A stretch of 64,000 nucleotides of DNA, from NCBI RefSeq assembly GCF_036169555.1, contig NZ_CP108032.1, positions 4,030,001-4,094,000 on the forward strand. Reading direction: 5' to 3'. Source of the DNA: Streptomyces sp. NBC_00306 (GTDB lineage: Bacteria > Actinomycetota > Actinomycetes > Streptomycetales > Streptomycetaceae). How positions within the stretch are numbered: position 1 is the first letter of the stretch; each line of letters begins with the position of its first letter. The translations under genes and the position numbers were made by a program. The notes under the pieces were generated by a model that worked only from the letters and a program-made list of their open reading frames with translations, had not been told where the DNA came from and ran no database searches. This document shows positions 43,252 to 52,438 of the stretch, one piece after another.

Positions 43252-45060
43252 GTGGCTGACGTACCTGCCGATCTTGCCGCAGTGTGGCCACGAGTGCTGG
43301 AGCAGCTCCTCGCAGAGGGCCAGCAGGGCATCGAGTCCAAGGACAAGCAGTGGATCGAGCGCTGCCAGCCTCTCGCGCTGGTCGCCGACACCGCACTGCT
43401 CGCCGTCCCCAATGAATGGGGCAAGCGTGTCCTCGAGGGCCGGCTCGCCCCCTTGATCAGCGAGACCCTGAGCCGCGAGTGCGGGCGTCCCATCCGGATC
43501 GCGATCACCGTCGACGACTCCGCGGGGGAGCCCCCGCCGTCGCAGTCGTCCGCGCCGCAGCAGTCGCAGGCACCCCTTTATCAGGGGCCGCATCACGACG
43601 AGCCCCAGGACGACCGCTACCGGGGGTACGGCCACCGGCCCTCCGACGACGGCCTGCCGGAGATCCGTCCGGCCTATCCGGAGTACCAGCAGCAACGGCA
43701 GGAGCAGGAGTACCAGCAGCAGCGACAGGACTCCGACTATCAGCAGCAGCGGCCCGAGCCCGGGGCCTGGCCGCGTACGCAGGAGGACCTGTCCTGGCAG
43801 CAGCCGCGGCTCGGCGGCTTCCAGGACCGCGATCCGTACGCCACCACCAGACCCCACCAGCCGCAGCGCGACTACCGGTCGCCGCAGCCGCCGGAGCGTC
43901 AGCAGTACGAGCAGCAGCGGCCGGAGCGCCGTGAGATGGAGCCCCAGTCGCCGCACCGCGGTGTCTCTCAGGGCGCGCCCGGGCCGCTGGGTGCACAGCC
44001 CTCGCCGGCGCCCGGCCCCGGTGAGCCGCATGCCCGGCTGAATCCGAAGTACCTCTTCGACACCTTCGTCATCGGCGCGTCGAACCGCTTCGCGCACGCG
44101 GCCGCCGTCGCGGTGGCCGAGGCCCCGGCGAAGGCGTACAACCCGCTCTTCATCTACGGGGAGTCGGGCCTCGGCAAGACGCACCTGCTGCACGCCATCG
44201 GGCACTACGCGCGCAGCCTCTATCCGGGGACGCGGGTGCGGTACGTGAGCTCGGAGGAGTTCACCAACGAGTTCATCAACTCGATCCGCGACGGCAAGGG
44301 CGACACCTTCCGCAAGCGCTACCGCGATGTGGACATCCTGCTGGTCGACGACATCCAGTTCCTCGCGAGCAAGGAGTCGACGCAGGAGGAGTTCTTCCAC
44401 ACCTTCAACACGCTCCACAACGCGAACAAGCAGATCGTGCTCTCCTCGGACCGGCCGCCCAAGCAGCTGATGACGCTGGAGGACCGGCTGCGGAACCGTT
44501 TCGAGTGGGGTCTGACGACGGATGTGCAGCCCCCGGAGCTGGAGACGCGGATCGCGATCCTCCGGAAGAAGGCTGTCCAGGAGCAGCTCAACGCTCCGCC
44601 GGAGGTGCTGGAGTTCATCGCCTCCCGTATCTCGCGCAACATCCGCGAGCTGGAGGGTGCGCTGATCCGGGTGACGGCCTTCGCGTCCCTGAACCGGCAG
44701 CCGGTGGACCTCGGGCTCACCGAGATCGTGCTGAAGGACCTGATCCCCGGCGGCGAGGACTCGGCACCGGAGATCACCGCGAGCGCCATCATGGCCGCGA
44801 CCGCCGACTACTTCGGTCTCACGGTGGAGGACCTCTGCGGCTCCTCCCGCAGCCGGGTGCTCGTCACGGCCCGGCAGATCGCCATGTACCTGTGCCGGGA
44901 GCTCACCGATCTGTCGCTGCCGAAGATCGGCGCGCAGTTCGGCGGCCGTGACCACACCACCGTGATGCATGCCGACCGGAAGATCCGTGCCCTGATGGCC
45001 GAGCGGCGCTCGATCTACAACCAGGTCACCGAGCTCACCAACCGCATCAAGAACGGCTGA
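43252..45060 (+). CDS. dnaA: Chromosomal replication initiator DnaA
   Basis: A 602-residue ATPase from GTG 43252. It binds DnaA boxes, opens oriC and loads DnaB. Domain I at 1-90 (helicase contact); domain II at ~90-260 is unusually long, Gln/Pro/Arg-rich with YQQQR repeats, typical of Streptomyces; domain III is AAA+ (GESGLGKTHLLHA at ~303-315, LLVDDIQFL, sensor motifs); domain IV is the helix-turn-helix with GGRDHTTVMHADRKI at ~563-577. A GAGAG-type ribosome site is weak. A hairpin follows at 45085-45115. Confidence 0.99.
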   Translation: MADVPADLAAVWPRVLEQLLAEGQQGIESKDKQWIERCQPLALVADTALLAVPNEWGKRVLEGRLAPLISETLSRECGRPIRIAITVDDSAGEPPPSQSSAPQQSQAPLYQGPHHDEPQDDRYRGYGHRPSDDGLPEIRPAYPEYQQQRQEQEYQQQRQDSDYQQQRPEPGAWPRTQEDLSWQQPRLGGFQDRDPYATTRPHQPQRDYRSPQPPERQQYEQQRPERREMEPQSPHRGVSQGAPGPLGAQPSPAPGPGEPHARLNPKYLFDTFVIGASNRFAHAAAVAVAEAPAKAYNPLFIYGESGLGKTHLLHAIGHYARSLYPGTRVRYVSSEEFTNEFINSIRDGKGDTFRKRYRDVDILLVDDIQFLASKESTQEEFFHTFNTLHNANKQIVLSSDRPPKQLMTLEDRLRNRFEWGLTTDVQPPELETRIAILRKKAVQEQLNAPPEVLEFIASRISRNIRELEGALIRVTAFASLNRQPVDLGLTEIVLKDLIPGGEDSAPEITASAIMAATADYFGLTVEDLCGSSRSRVLVTARQIAMYLCRELTDLSLPKIGAQFGGRDHTTVMHADRKIRALMAERRSIYNQVTELTNRIKNG

Positions 45061-45084
45061 CGCGGCCGCTCGACACCCCTTCGC

Positions 45085-45115
45085 AACGCCCCGGGACACC
45101 AGATCCCGGGGCGTT
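45085..45115 (+). terminator. dnaA terminator
   Basis: Perfect 12-bp stem (45085-45096 with 45104-45115) and a 7-base loop, 25 bases after the dnaA stop, at the left edge of oriC. Confidence 0.85.
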
Positions 45116-45188
45116 CTGCTGTGCTGCGCGCGGCCGCGGACCGGAGTGAGCGGCGCCGGCTGTTCGAATACGCGACCGGGCGGAAGGG

Positions 45189-45751
45189 TTCTCCACAGAT
45201 CTGGGGAAGATCTTCCGTCCACAGCCTGGGGACCGGGAAGTTGTCCAGATTGCGTCCACAGGTACGGTTGCTGAGACTTCATCACAGCAGGTCAGTGCCT
45301 TGTGGATTTGTGGCCAACCGCGCTCCACAGACTGTGGACACAGAAATCGTCCACAGGCCATGATCGACGTTGTCCACCGGCGACCCACAGGCTGCGCCGT
45401 GTTGCCCACAGCTTCTCCACACCGCTGTCCACTGTTCGGCAACGAAACACGCCCTCTCACCGTGTCGAGTGAAAGCCGTCACACCAAGGGGGCAGGTTGG
45501 CCTGTGGGGAACGTGGGTAAAGCTGGGGACAGCGCTGGGGAGAAGTCCCCTCCGGCTGTGCATCGGATGTGCAGAACTTTCCGGTGTCCACAGAAACCCC
45601 CGGTTGTCCACCGGTCCCGCCCACAGGCACGGTGGACAAAAAAGTGGGTCTGACCTGGGAAAACGACGTTATCCACGGTTTCCACAGGCCCTACTACTAC
45701 TCCCACTTAGAGTTACCGGGAAATTCGCTTCGAAGAGGGCCCTGTGCACAA
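45189..45751. other. oriC: Chromosomal replication origin oriC (cluster of DnaA boxes)
   Basis: About 840 bases without genes between dnaA and dnaN. I count about 21 matches (7-9 of 9) to TTGTCCACA. Plus-strand matches start at 45189, 45215, 45252, 45321, 45347, 45370, 45381, 45402, 45413, 45425, 45584, 45604, 45617, 45669 and 45678. Minus-strand matches start at 45301, 45309, 45333, 45503, 45631 and 45743. They form two groups (45189-45433 and 45584-45751) flanking a box-poor stretch with one isolated match at 45503. This matches the ~19-box origin known in Streptomyces. AT-richer DNA at 45650-45730 is a candidate unwinding zone. Confidence 0.96.
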
Positions 45752-45899
45752 CTCGAGCCAGGAGCCCGGCGCACCGGTCGCCACGACTTGACCCCGACCC
45801 GCACCGACTGTCGGTGCTGTGCGTCAGACTGGTCCCCGGCAACACAGCCGACGACGAAGGCCAGCAAGGGCGAGCCAGCAACAGCAGGAGGCGGTTCCG

Positions 45900-47030
45900 G
45901 TGAAGATCCGGGTTGAGCGCGATGTACTCGCGGAGGCGGTGGCCTGGGTGGCCCGGAGCCTCCCGGCCCGTCCGCCGGCGCCCGTACTTGCCGGCCTTCT
46001 GCTGAAGGCCGAGGACGGCGCCCTCAGCTTCTCGAGCTTCGACTACGAGGTCTCGGCCAAGGTCTCCGTGGAGGCGGAGGTCGACGAGGACGGCACCGTG
46101 CTCGTCTCCGGCCGCCTGCTCGCCGACATCTGCCGCGCCCTCCCCAACCGCCCGGTGGAGATTTCCACAGACGGTGTACGAGCGACCGTGGTCTGCGGCT
46201 CCTCGCGATTCACACTCCACACCCTGCCTGTGGAGGAGTACCCGGCGCTGCCGCAGATGCCGACCGCGACCGGCACCGTGCCCGGTGAGGTCTTCGCCTC
46301 CGCCGCCGCGCAGGTCGCCATCGCCGCCGGCCGCGACGACACCCTGCCCGTCCTCACCGGTGTGCGGATCGAGATCGAGGGCGACACCGTCACCCTGGCC
46401 TCCACCGACCGCTACCGCTTCGCGGTCCGCGAGTTCCTGTGGAAGCCGGAGAACCCGGACGCGTCCGCCGTCGCCCTGGTGCCCGCCAAGACGCTCCTAG
46501 ACACCGCCAAGGCACTCACCAGTGGCGACACGGTGACGCTCGCGCTCTCCAGCTCCGGCGCCGGAGAGGGCCTGATCGGTTTCGAGGGTGCCGGACGGCG
46601 CACCACCACCCGTCTCCTCGAAGGCGATCTGCCGAAGTACCGGACGCTGTTCCCGACCGAGTTCAACTCCGTCGCGGTGATCGAGACCGCGCCGTTCGTC
46701 GAGGCTGTGAAGCGTGTGGCCCTGGTGGCCGAGCGGAACACTCCGGTCCGGCTCAGCTTCGAGCAGGGCGTGCTGATCCTGGAGGCCGGCTCCAGCGACG
46801 ATGCACAGGCTGTGGAGCGTGTGGACGCGCAGCTGGAGGGCGACGACATCTCGATCGCCTTCAACCCGACCTTCCTGCTCGACGGTCTGAGCGCGATCGA
46901 CTCGCCGGTCGCCCAGCTGTCGTTCACCACGTCCACGAAGCCCGCGCTGCTGAGCGGCAGGCCGGCAGTGGATGCCGAGGCGGACGATGCGTACAAGTAC
47001 CTGATCATGCCCGTACGGCTCTCCGGCTGA
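45900..47030 (+). CDS. dnaN: DNA polymerase III subunit beta (sliding clamp)
   Basis: A 376-residue clamp from GTG 45900, with GGAGG placed upstream; the open frame above it to 45819 is not conserved. Residues 1-120, 130-250 and 255-376 form the three repeats of the clamp. The start VKIRVERDVLAEAVAWVARSLP and end YKYLIMPVRL are diagnostic. Two subunits encircle DNA and tether polymerase. It lies immediately right of oriC. A 9-bp hairpin (47056-47080) follows the gene. Confidence 0.98.
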   Translation: MKIRVERDVLAEAVAWVARSLPARPPAPVLAGLLLKAEDGALSFSSFDYEVSAKVSVEAEVDEDGTVLVSGRLLADICRALPNRPVEISTDGVRATVVCGSSRFTLHTLPVEEYPALPQMPTATGTVPGEVFASAAAQVAIAAGRDDTLPVLTGVRIEIEGDTVTLASTDRYRFAVREFLWKPENPDASAVALVPAKTLLDTAKALTSGDTVTLALSSSGAGEGLIGFEGAGRRTTTRLLEGDLPKYRTLFPTEFNSVAVIETAPFVEAVKRVALVAERNTPVRLSFEQGVLILEAGSSDDAQAVERVDAQLEGDDISIAFNPTFLLDGLSAIDSPVAQLSFTTSTKPALLSGRPAVDAEADDAYKYLIMPVRLSG

Positions 47031-47055
47031 GCCCACAGGGCGTGGACACTTCCGG

Positions 47056-47080
47056 GGCCTGCTCACTCTCCGAGCAGGCC
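47056..47080 (+). terminator. dnaN terminator hairpin
   Basis: Perfect 9-bp stem (47056-47064 with 47072-47080), loop ACTCTCC, 25 bases after the dnaN stop. Confidence 0.7.
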
Positions 47081-47157
47081 TGCCGGGCTGCTCCGACCCT
47101 GCGGGCGTAGGCTCGGAGCCGGGTACGAATCGGCATACAACGCTAAAGGAACTTCAG

Positions 47158-48036
47158 ATGGAGCTCGGTCTCGTCGGCCTCGGCAAGATGGGCGGCAACA
47201 TGCGCGAGCGCATCCGCCGCGCGGGCCACACCGTCCTCGGCTACGACCGCAACGCGGACCTCGCCGATGTCCACAGCCTGCAGGAACTTGTGGAGAAGCT
47301 GAAGGGACCGCGGGTCGTGTGGGTCATGGTCCCGGCGGGCGCCGCGACCCAGTCGACCATCGACGAGCTGGCCGAGCTGCTGTCCCCCGGAGATGTCGTC
47401 GTGGACGGCGGCAACTCGCGCTGGACCGACGACGAGAAGCACGCCGTCGAGCTGGGCCTCAAGGACATCGGCTTCGTCGACTGCGGTGTCTCCGGCGGTG
47501 TCTGGGGCCTGGAGAACGGCTACGCGCTGATGTACGGCGGAACCGCCGAAAACGTGGCGAAGGTCCAGCCGATCTTCGACGCGCTCAAGCCCGAGGGCGA
47601 CTTCGGCTCCGTCCACGCGGGCAAGGTCGGCGCCGGCCACTTCGCCAAGATGGTCCACAACGGCATCGAGTACGCCATGATGCAGGCCTACGCCGAGGGC
47701 TGGGAGCTGCTCGAGAAGGTCAACTCGGTCACCGATGTGCGTGAGGTCTTCCGCTCCTGGCAGGAGGGCACCGTCATCCGCTCGTGGCTGCTCGACCTGG
47801 CGGTCAACGCCCTCGACGACGACGAGCACTTGGAGAAGCTGCGGGGTTATGCACAGGACAGTGGCGAGGGCCGGTGGACTGTGGAAGCCGCGATCGACAA
47901 CGCCGTGCCGCTGCCCGCGATCACCGCGTCGCTGTTCGCCCGGTTCGCCTCCCGGCAGGACGACTCCCCGCAGATGAAGATGATCGCCGCGCTGCGCAAC
48001 CAGTTCGGCGGCCACGCGGTGGAGAACACCAAGTAA
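47158..48036 (+). CDS. gnd: 6-phosphogluconate dehydrogenase, decarboxylating (short form)
   Basis: A 292-residue enzyme from ATG 47158. It oxidises 6-phosphogluconate to ribulose 5-phosphate and CO2, giving NADPH or NADH. The N-terminal Rossmann motif is GLVGLGKMGGNMRERIRRAG, substrate-binding DCGVSGGVWGLENGYALMYGG is at ~110-130, and GAGHFAKMVHNGIEYAMMQAYAEG at ~162-185 holds catalytic Lys and Asn. It is the ~300-residue form rather than the ~470-residue one. Its place between dnaN and recF is a Streptomyces trademark and has no obvious functional link to replication. Confidence 0.96.
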   Translation: MELGLVGLGKMGGNMRERIRRAGHTVLGYDRNADLADVHSLQELVEKLKGPRVVWVMVPAGAATQSTIDELAELLSPGDVVVDGGNSRWTDDEKHAVELGLKDIGFVDCGVSGGVWGLENGYALMYGGTAENVAKVQPIFDALKPEGDFGSVHAGKVGAGHFAKMVHNGIEYAMMQAYAEGWELLEKVNSVTDVREVFRSWQEGTVIRSWLLDLAVNALDDDEHLEKLRGYAQDSGEGRWTVEAAIDNAVPLPAITASLFARFASRQDDSPQMKMIAALRNQFGGHAVENTK

Positions 48037-48066
48037 GTCCCAGCCGGGGGAGGTCGGCGCACATCC

Positions 48067-49230
48067 ATGCACGTCACGCACTTGTCGCTGGCCGACTTCC
48101 GCTCGTACGCCCGGGTCGAGGTCCCGCTCGATCCGGGCGTCACCTCGTTCGTGGGGGCGAACGGGCAGGGCAAGACCAATCTCGTCGAGGCGGTCGGCTA
48201 TCTGGCGACGCTGGCCAGCCACCGCGTCTCGTCGGACGCCCCCCTGGTGCGTATGGGTGCCGAGCGTGCGGTGATCCGCGCGGCCGTCACGCAGGGCGAG
48301 CGCTCCCAGCTGGTCGAGCTCGAACTCAACCCGGGGCGGGCGAACCGGGCGCGTATCAACAGGTCATCGCAGGTCAGACCGCGTGATGTGCTGGGGATAG
48401 TGCGCACGGTGCTGTTTGCGCCGGAGGATCTCGCGCTCGTGAAGGGTGACCCGGGCGAGCGTCGCCGCTTCCTGGACGAACTCGTCACCGCGCGCTCGCC
48501 GCGGATGGCCGGGGTCCGCTCGGACTACGACCGGGTGCTCAAGCAGCGCAACACCCTGCTGAAGTCCGCGGCGATGGCACGGCGGCACGGCGGACGCGGG
48601 ATGGACCTGTCCACACTGGATGTCTGGGACCAGCATCTGGCGCGGGCGGGCGCGGAGTTGCTGGCGCAGCGCGCCGAGCTGATCGCCGCACTGCAGCCTC
48701 TCGCGGACAAGGCGTACGACGCTCTGGCCCCCGGTGGTGGGCCCTTGGCGCTGGAGTACCGTTCCTCCGCCGCCGCGGCGGAATCCGGAGCGGGCGACTC
48801 CGCGGGCGCAGCCGCCGACGGGCCGAGCGGCCGTGACGAGCTGTACGCACAGCTGATCGCCGCGCTCGGCGAGGTGCGCAAGCAGGAGATCGAGCGGGGA
48901 GTGACGCTGGTCGGGCCGCACCGGGACGAGCTGGTGCTCAAGCTCGGGCAGCTGCCGGCAAAGGGGTACGCCAGCCACGGAGAGTCCTGGTCCTATGCGC
49001 TGGCCCTGCGCCTGGCCTCGTACGACCTGCTCCGCGCGGAGGGCAACGAGCCCGTGCTCGTCCTGGACGACGTCTTCGCCGAGCTGGATGTGAAGCGGCG
49101 CGAGCGCCTGGCGGAACTGGTGGCTCCGGGCGAGCAGGTCCTGGTGACGGCGGCCGTCGACGACGATGTGCCGGGGGTGCTGGCCGGGGCTCGGTACGCC
49201 GTGGCCGGCGGCGAGGTGGAGCGGGTATGA
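48067..49230 (+). CDS. recF: DNA replication and repair protein RecF
   Basis: A 387-residue SMC-like ATPase from ATG 48067 with GGGGGAGG upstream. It loads RecA at gaps with RecO and RecR. Walker A GANGQGKTNL is at ~30-39, the D-loop helps form the signature SHGESWSYALALRLA near 305-320, and Walker B is EPVLVLDDVFAELD. There is an Ala/Gly-rich insert at ~237-255. The stop overlaps the start of the DUF721 gene (ATGA). Confidence 0.97.
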   Translation: MHVTHLSLADFRSYARVEVPLDPGVTSFVGANGQGKTNLVEAVGYLATLASHRVSSDAPLVRMGAERAVIRAAVTQGERSQLVELELNPGRANRARINRSSQVRPRDVLGIVRTVLFAPEDLALVKGDPGERRRFLDELVTARSPRMAGVRSDYDRVLKQRNTLLKSAAMARRHGGRGMDLSTLDVWDQHLARAGAELLAQRAELIAALQPLADKAYDALAPGGGPLALEYRSSAAAAESGAGDSAGAAADGPSGRDELYAQLIAALGEVRKQEIERGVTLVGPHRDELVLKLGQLPAKGYASHGESWSYALALRLASYDLLRAEGNEPVLVLDDVFAELDVKRRERLAELVAPGEQVLVTAAVDDDVPGVLAGARYAVAGGEVERV

Positions 49231-49772
49231 GCGACGAGATTCCGGCCGACACCCCCCAGGAACCCCAGACGTCCGGGGTCGATCTGGCACGGGTCGCCCT
49301 GCGCGCCGCGAAGGAGCAGGCGCGGGCACGTGGTGCGGCGGCGCAGGAGAAGCGGCAGGCCAGGCGGGGCGGCGGGCTGCGCTCCGGGGCGCGCGCGGAC
49401 GGCCGCGACCCGCTGCCGCTGGGCTCGGCCATCAACCGGCTGATCACCGAGCGCGGCTGGGAGACCCCTGCCGCTGTGGGCGGGGTGATGGGCCGCTGGC
49501 CGCAGATCGTGGGCGAGGACCTGGCGAATCACTGTGTGCCGCTGCGGTACGACGAGGAACCCGACGAGCGGGTGCTGACGGTGCAGTGCGACTCGACGGC
49601 CTGGGCGACACAGCTCCGGCTGCTGGCACCACGACTGGTGGCCCGCCTGAACGAGGACCTGGGGCACGGTACCGTCCGGCTGATCAAGGTGCTGGGGCCC
49701 GGAGGGCCGCGCAAGGGGTACGGACCGCTGCGGGCGCCGGGGAGTGTGGGCCCGGGGGACACGTACGGGTGA
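49227..49772 (+). CDS. dciA: DUF721 protein, DciA-like DnaB loader/helper
   Basis: A 181-residue protein whose ATG overlaps the recF stop. The DUF721 domain covers ~65-155 (L-GSAINRLITERGWETPAAVGGVMGRWPQIVGEDLANH then STAWATQLRLLAPRLVARLN). DciA proteins help place the DnaB helicase on DNA in bacteria that lack DnaC. The first ~60 residues are a basic disordered Ala/Arg/Gln head. Order recF-dciA-gyrB is conserved in actinobacteria. Helicase-loading role is inferred from the family. Confidence 0.88.
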   Translation: MSDEIPADTPQEPQTSGVDLARVALRAAKEQARARGAAAQEKRQARRGGGLRSGARADGRDPLPLGSAINRLITERGWETPAAVGGVMGRWPQIVGEDLANHCVPLRYDEEPDERVLTVQCDSTAWATQLRLLAPRLVARLNEDLGHGTVRLIKVLGPGGPRKGYGPLRAPGSVGPGDTYG

Positions 49773-50358
49773 GCCGGGGCGGATTTCCCGCACCCCGGGC
49801 ATTCGCCGCCCGGAACCGCTGCCTCCCAGCGACCACCGGGTGACCTGACCCCGGAAACGAGGTACCGGAGCCGAAGCCTCCGGAGTTCTTCGAGCCGCCG
49901 CACCGGAACCGCCGGGTCCCTGTCCCATGTCCTTCCGAGGCGAGCATCGAGGAGCCGCGGGATCTGCGTCACACCGGGCCCCGCGGACCATCCCGCATGA
50001 GGGTCACCGCGTACCCGGATTCCGCCTCCGAGACCCACGATCCCGCCCCAAGCGGACCCCTCACTTCCCCCCTGTATCACCCGCATCGCCCCGGGTGTCC
50101 CTCACCGTAGCCAGAGGTTGACAGCCCGAAGCTCTCAATGCCCGCGTGAGCCCTCTGGAGCCCCTCCCCGAATGTGGGGAGTCGGACGGCCGGTGTTCAG
50201 GGCGGCACATGCGGACTCAGCTACCGGCAAACCCCCATGAGTGTCAGCCGTACCGGTAGACTGGTGAGCAATCCCGCCTTCTCGCGGAACATGTCGAACG
50301 ACGCAGCCGCTCCCGCCTGCCCGGAGAACGGCTTGTGCTGTGCCAGAAAGGGCGCTTC
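49773..50358. other. 586-base intergenic region upstream of gyrB
   Basis: No gene is convincing here. It holds the gyrBA promoter. A TTGACA hexamer is at 50118-50123, without a clear -10 at standard spacing; a TAGACT hexamer at 50257-50262 could be a -10. A small hairpin (CTCCCC/GGGGAG) lies at 50164-50181. GC drops slightly after 50090. Confidence 0.5.
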
Positions 50359-52398
50359 GTGGCCGATTCCGGCAACCCCAACGAGAACAATCCGTCCATC
50401 CCCGCCGGCGGACACGGCGAGGTCACCGCCTCGTACGACGCCAGTGCGATCACCGTCCTCGAGGGACTGGACGCGGTCCGCAAGCGCCCCGGCATGTACA
50501 TCGGGTCCACCGGTGAGCGCGGCCTGCACCACATGGTGCAGGAAGTCGTCGACAACTCCGTCGACGAGGCCCTGGCCGGTCACGCGGACATGATCGACGT
50601 GACCATCCTGGCCGACGGCGGCGTGCGCGTCGTCGACAACGGCCGCGGTATCCCGGTCGGCATCGTCCCGTCGGAAGGCAAGCCGGCCGTCGAGGTCGTG
50701 CTGACCGTCCTGCACGCGGGCGGCAAGTTCGGCGGCGGCGGTTACGCGGTCTCCGGCGGTCTGCACGGTGTGGGCGTGTCCGTCGTCAACGCCCTGTCCT
50801 CCAAGGTCTCCGTCGAGATCAAGACGGACGGCTACCGCTGGACCCAGGAGTACAAGCTCGGCGTGCCCACCGCGCCCCTCCAGCGCAACGAAGCGACCGA
50901 CGAGACCGGCACCTCGGTGACCTTCTGGTCCGACCCCGACGTGTTCGAGACCACCGACTACTCCTTCGAGACGCTCTCCCGGCGCTTCCAGGAGATGGCC
51001 TTCCTCAACAAGGGCCTCACCCTGAAGCTGACGGACGAGCGCGAGTCGGCCAAGGCCACCGCCGGTGCCGACAGCGTCGAGGAGGCGGGCGAGGAGCCGG
51101 TCCGCACGGTCACGTACTTCTACGAGGGCGGCATCGTCGACTTCGTGAAGTACCTGAACTCGCGCAAGGGCGAGCTCATCCACCCCACCGTCATCGACGT
51201 GGAGGCCGAGGACAAGGAGCGGCTGCTCTCGGTCGAGATCGCGATGCAGTGGAACTCGCAGTACACCGAGGGTGTCTACTCCTTCGCGAACACGATCCAC
51301 ACGCACGAGGGCGGTACCCACGAAGAGGGCTTCCGGTCCGCACTGACGGGCCTGGTCAACCGGTACGCGCGCGACAAGAAGCTGCTGCGCGAGAAGGACG
51401 ACAACCTCTCCGGCGAGGACATCCGCGAGGGTCTGACGGCGATCATCTCGGTCAAGCTGGGCGAGCCGCAGTTCGAGGGCCAGACCAAGACCAAGCTGGG
51501 CAACACCGAGGCGAAGACCTTCGTCCAGAAGGTCGTGCACGAGCACCTCACGGACTGGTTCGACCGCAACCCGAACGAGGCCGCGGACATCATCCGCAAG
51601 TCCGTCCAGGCGCAGACGGCGCGCGTCGCGGCCCGCAAGGCCCGTGACCTCACCCGGCGCAAGGGCCTGCTGGAGTCCGCCTCGCTGCCGGGCAAGCTGA
51701 GCGACTGCCAGTCGAACGACCCGACCAAGTGCGAGATCTTCATCGTCGAGGGTGACTCCGCCGGCGGCTCGGCGAAGTCCGGCCGCAACCCGATGTATCA
51801 GGCGATCCTGCCGATCCGCGGCAAGATCCTGAACGTCGAGAAGGCGCGGATCGACAAGATCCTGCAGAACACCGAGGTCCAGGCGCTGATCTCGGCCTTC
51901 GGCACCGGAGTCCACGAGGACTTCGACATCGAGAAGCTCCGCTATCACAAGATCATTCTGATGGCGGACGCCGACGTCGACGGCCAGCACATCAACACCC
52001 TCCTGCTGACCTTCCTCTTCCGCTTCATGCGGCCGCTGGTCGAGGCCGGGCACGTGTATCTCTCCCGCCCGCCGCTCTACAAGATCAAGTGGGGCCGGGA
52101 CGACTTCGAGTACGCGTACTCGGACCGTGAGCGCGACGCGCTCGTCGAGCTCGGCAAGCAGAACGGCAAGCGGATCCGGGAAGACTCGATCCAGCGCTTC
52201 AAGGGTCTCGGTGAGATGAACGCCGAGGAGCTGCGCATCACGACCATGGACGTGGACCACCGCGTGCTCGGTCAGGTCACGCTGGACGACGCGGCGCAGG
52301 CCGACGATCTGTTCTCGGTGCTGATGGGAGAGGACGTCGAGGCACGGCGTTCCTTCATCCAGCGCAACGCCAAGGACGTTCGGTTCCTCGACATCTGA
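50359..52398 (+). CDS. gyrB: DNA gyrase subunit B
   Basis: A 679-residue subunit from GTG 50359 (VADSGNPNENNPS), with AAAGGG spaced nine bases upstream; GTG 50335 in frame is less likely. ATPase domain: EGLDAVRKRPGMYIGSTGERGLHH, then DNGRGIPVG and GGLHGVGVSVVNALS. The TOPRIM part begins CEIFIVEGDSAGGSAKSGR (~457-475), with DADVDGQHINTLLLTFLFRFM for metal binding. It supplies ATP hydrolysis for negative supercoiling by gyrase. A gap of 40 bases separates it from gyrA. Confidence 0.98.
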   Translation: MADSGNPNENNPSIPAGGHGEVTASYDASAITVLEGLDAVRKRPGMYIGSTGERGLHHMVQEVVDNSVDEALAGHADMIDVTILADGGVRVVDNGRGIPVGIVPSEGKPAVEVVLTVLHAGGKFGGGGYAVSGGLHGVGVSVVNALSSKVSVEIKTDGYRWTQEYKLGVPTAPLQRNEATDETGTSVTFWSDPDVFETTDYSFETLSRRFQEMAFLNKGLTLKLTDERESAKATAGADSVEEAGEEPVRTVTYFYEGGIVDFVKYLNSRKGELIHPTVIDVEAEDKERLLSVEIAMQWNSQYTEGVYSFANTIHTHEGGTHEEGFRSALTGLVNRYARDKKLLREKDDNLSGEDIREGLTAIISVKLGEPQFEGQTKTKLGNTEAKTFVQKVVHEHLTDWFDRNPNEAADIIRKSVQAQTARVAARKARDLTRRKGLLESASLPGKLSDCQSNDPTKCEIFIVEGDSAGGSAKSGRNPMYQAILPIRGKILNVEKARIDKILQNTEVQALISAFGTGVHEDFDIEKLRYHKIILMADADVDGQHINTLLLTFLFRFMRPLVEAGHVYLSRPPLYKIKWGRDDFEYAYSDRERDALVELGKQNGKRIREDSIQRFKGLGEMNAEELRITTMDVDHRVLGQVTLDDAAQADDLFSVLMGEDVEARRSFIQRNAKDVRFLDI

Positions 52399-52438
52399 GT
52401 CGGTCTCAGCTGACCGCACGAAAGGACTTTGACCAGCA

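Noticed and set aside
49529..50086. A leftward 185-residue frame before gyrB
   Set aside because: No ribosome site, Arg/Gly-rich composition typical of antisense GC-rich DNA, and overlap with the DUF721 gene.
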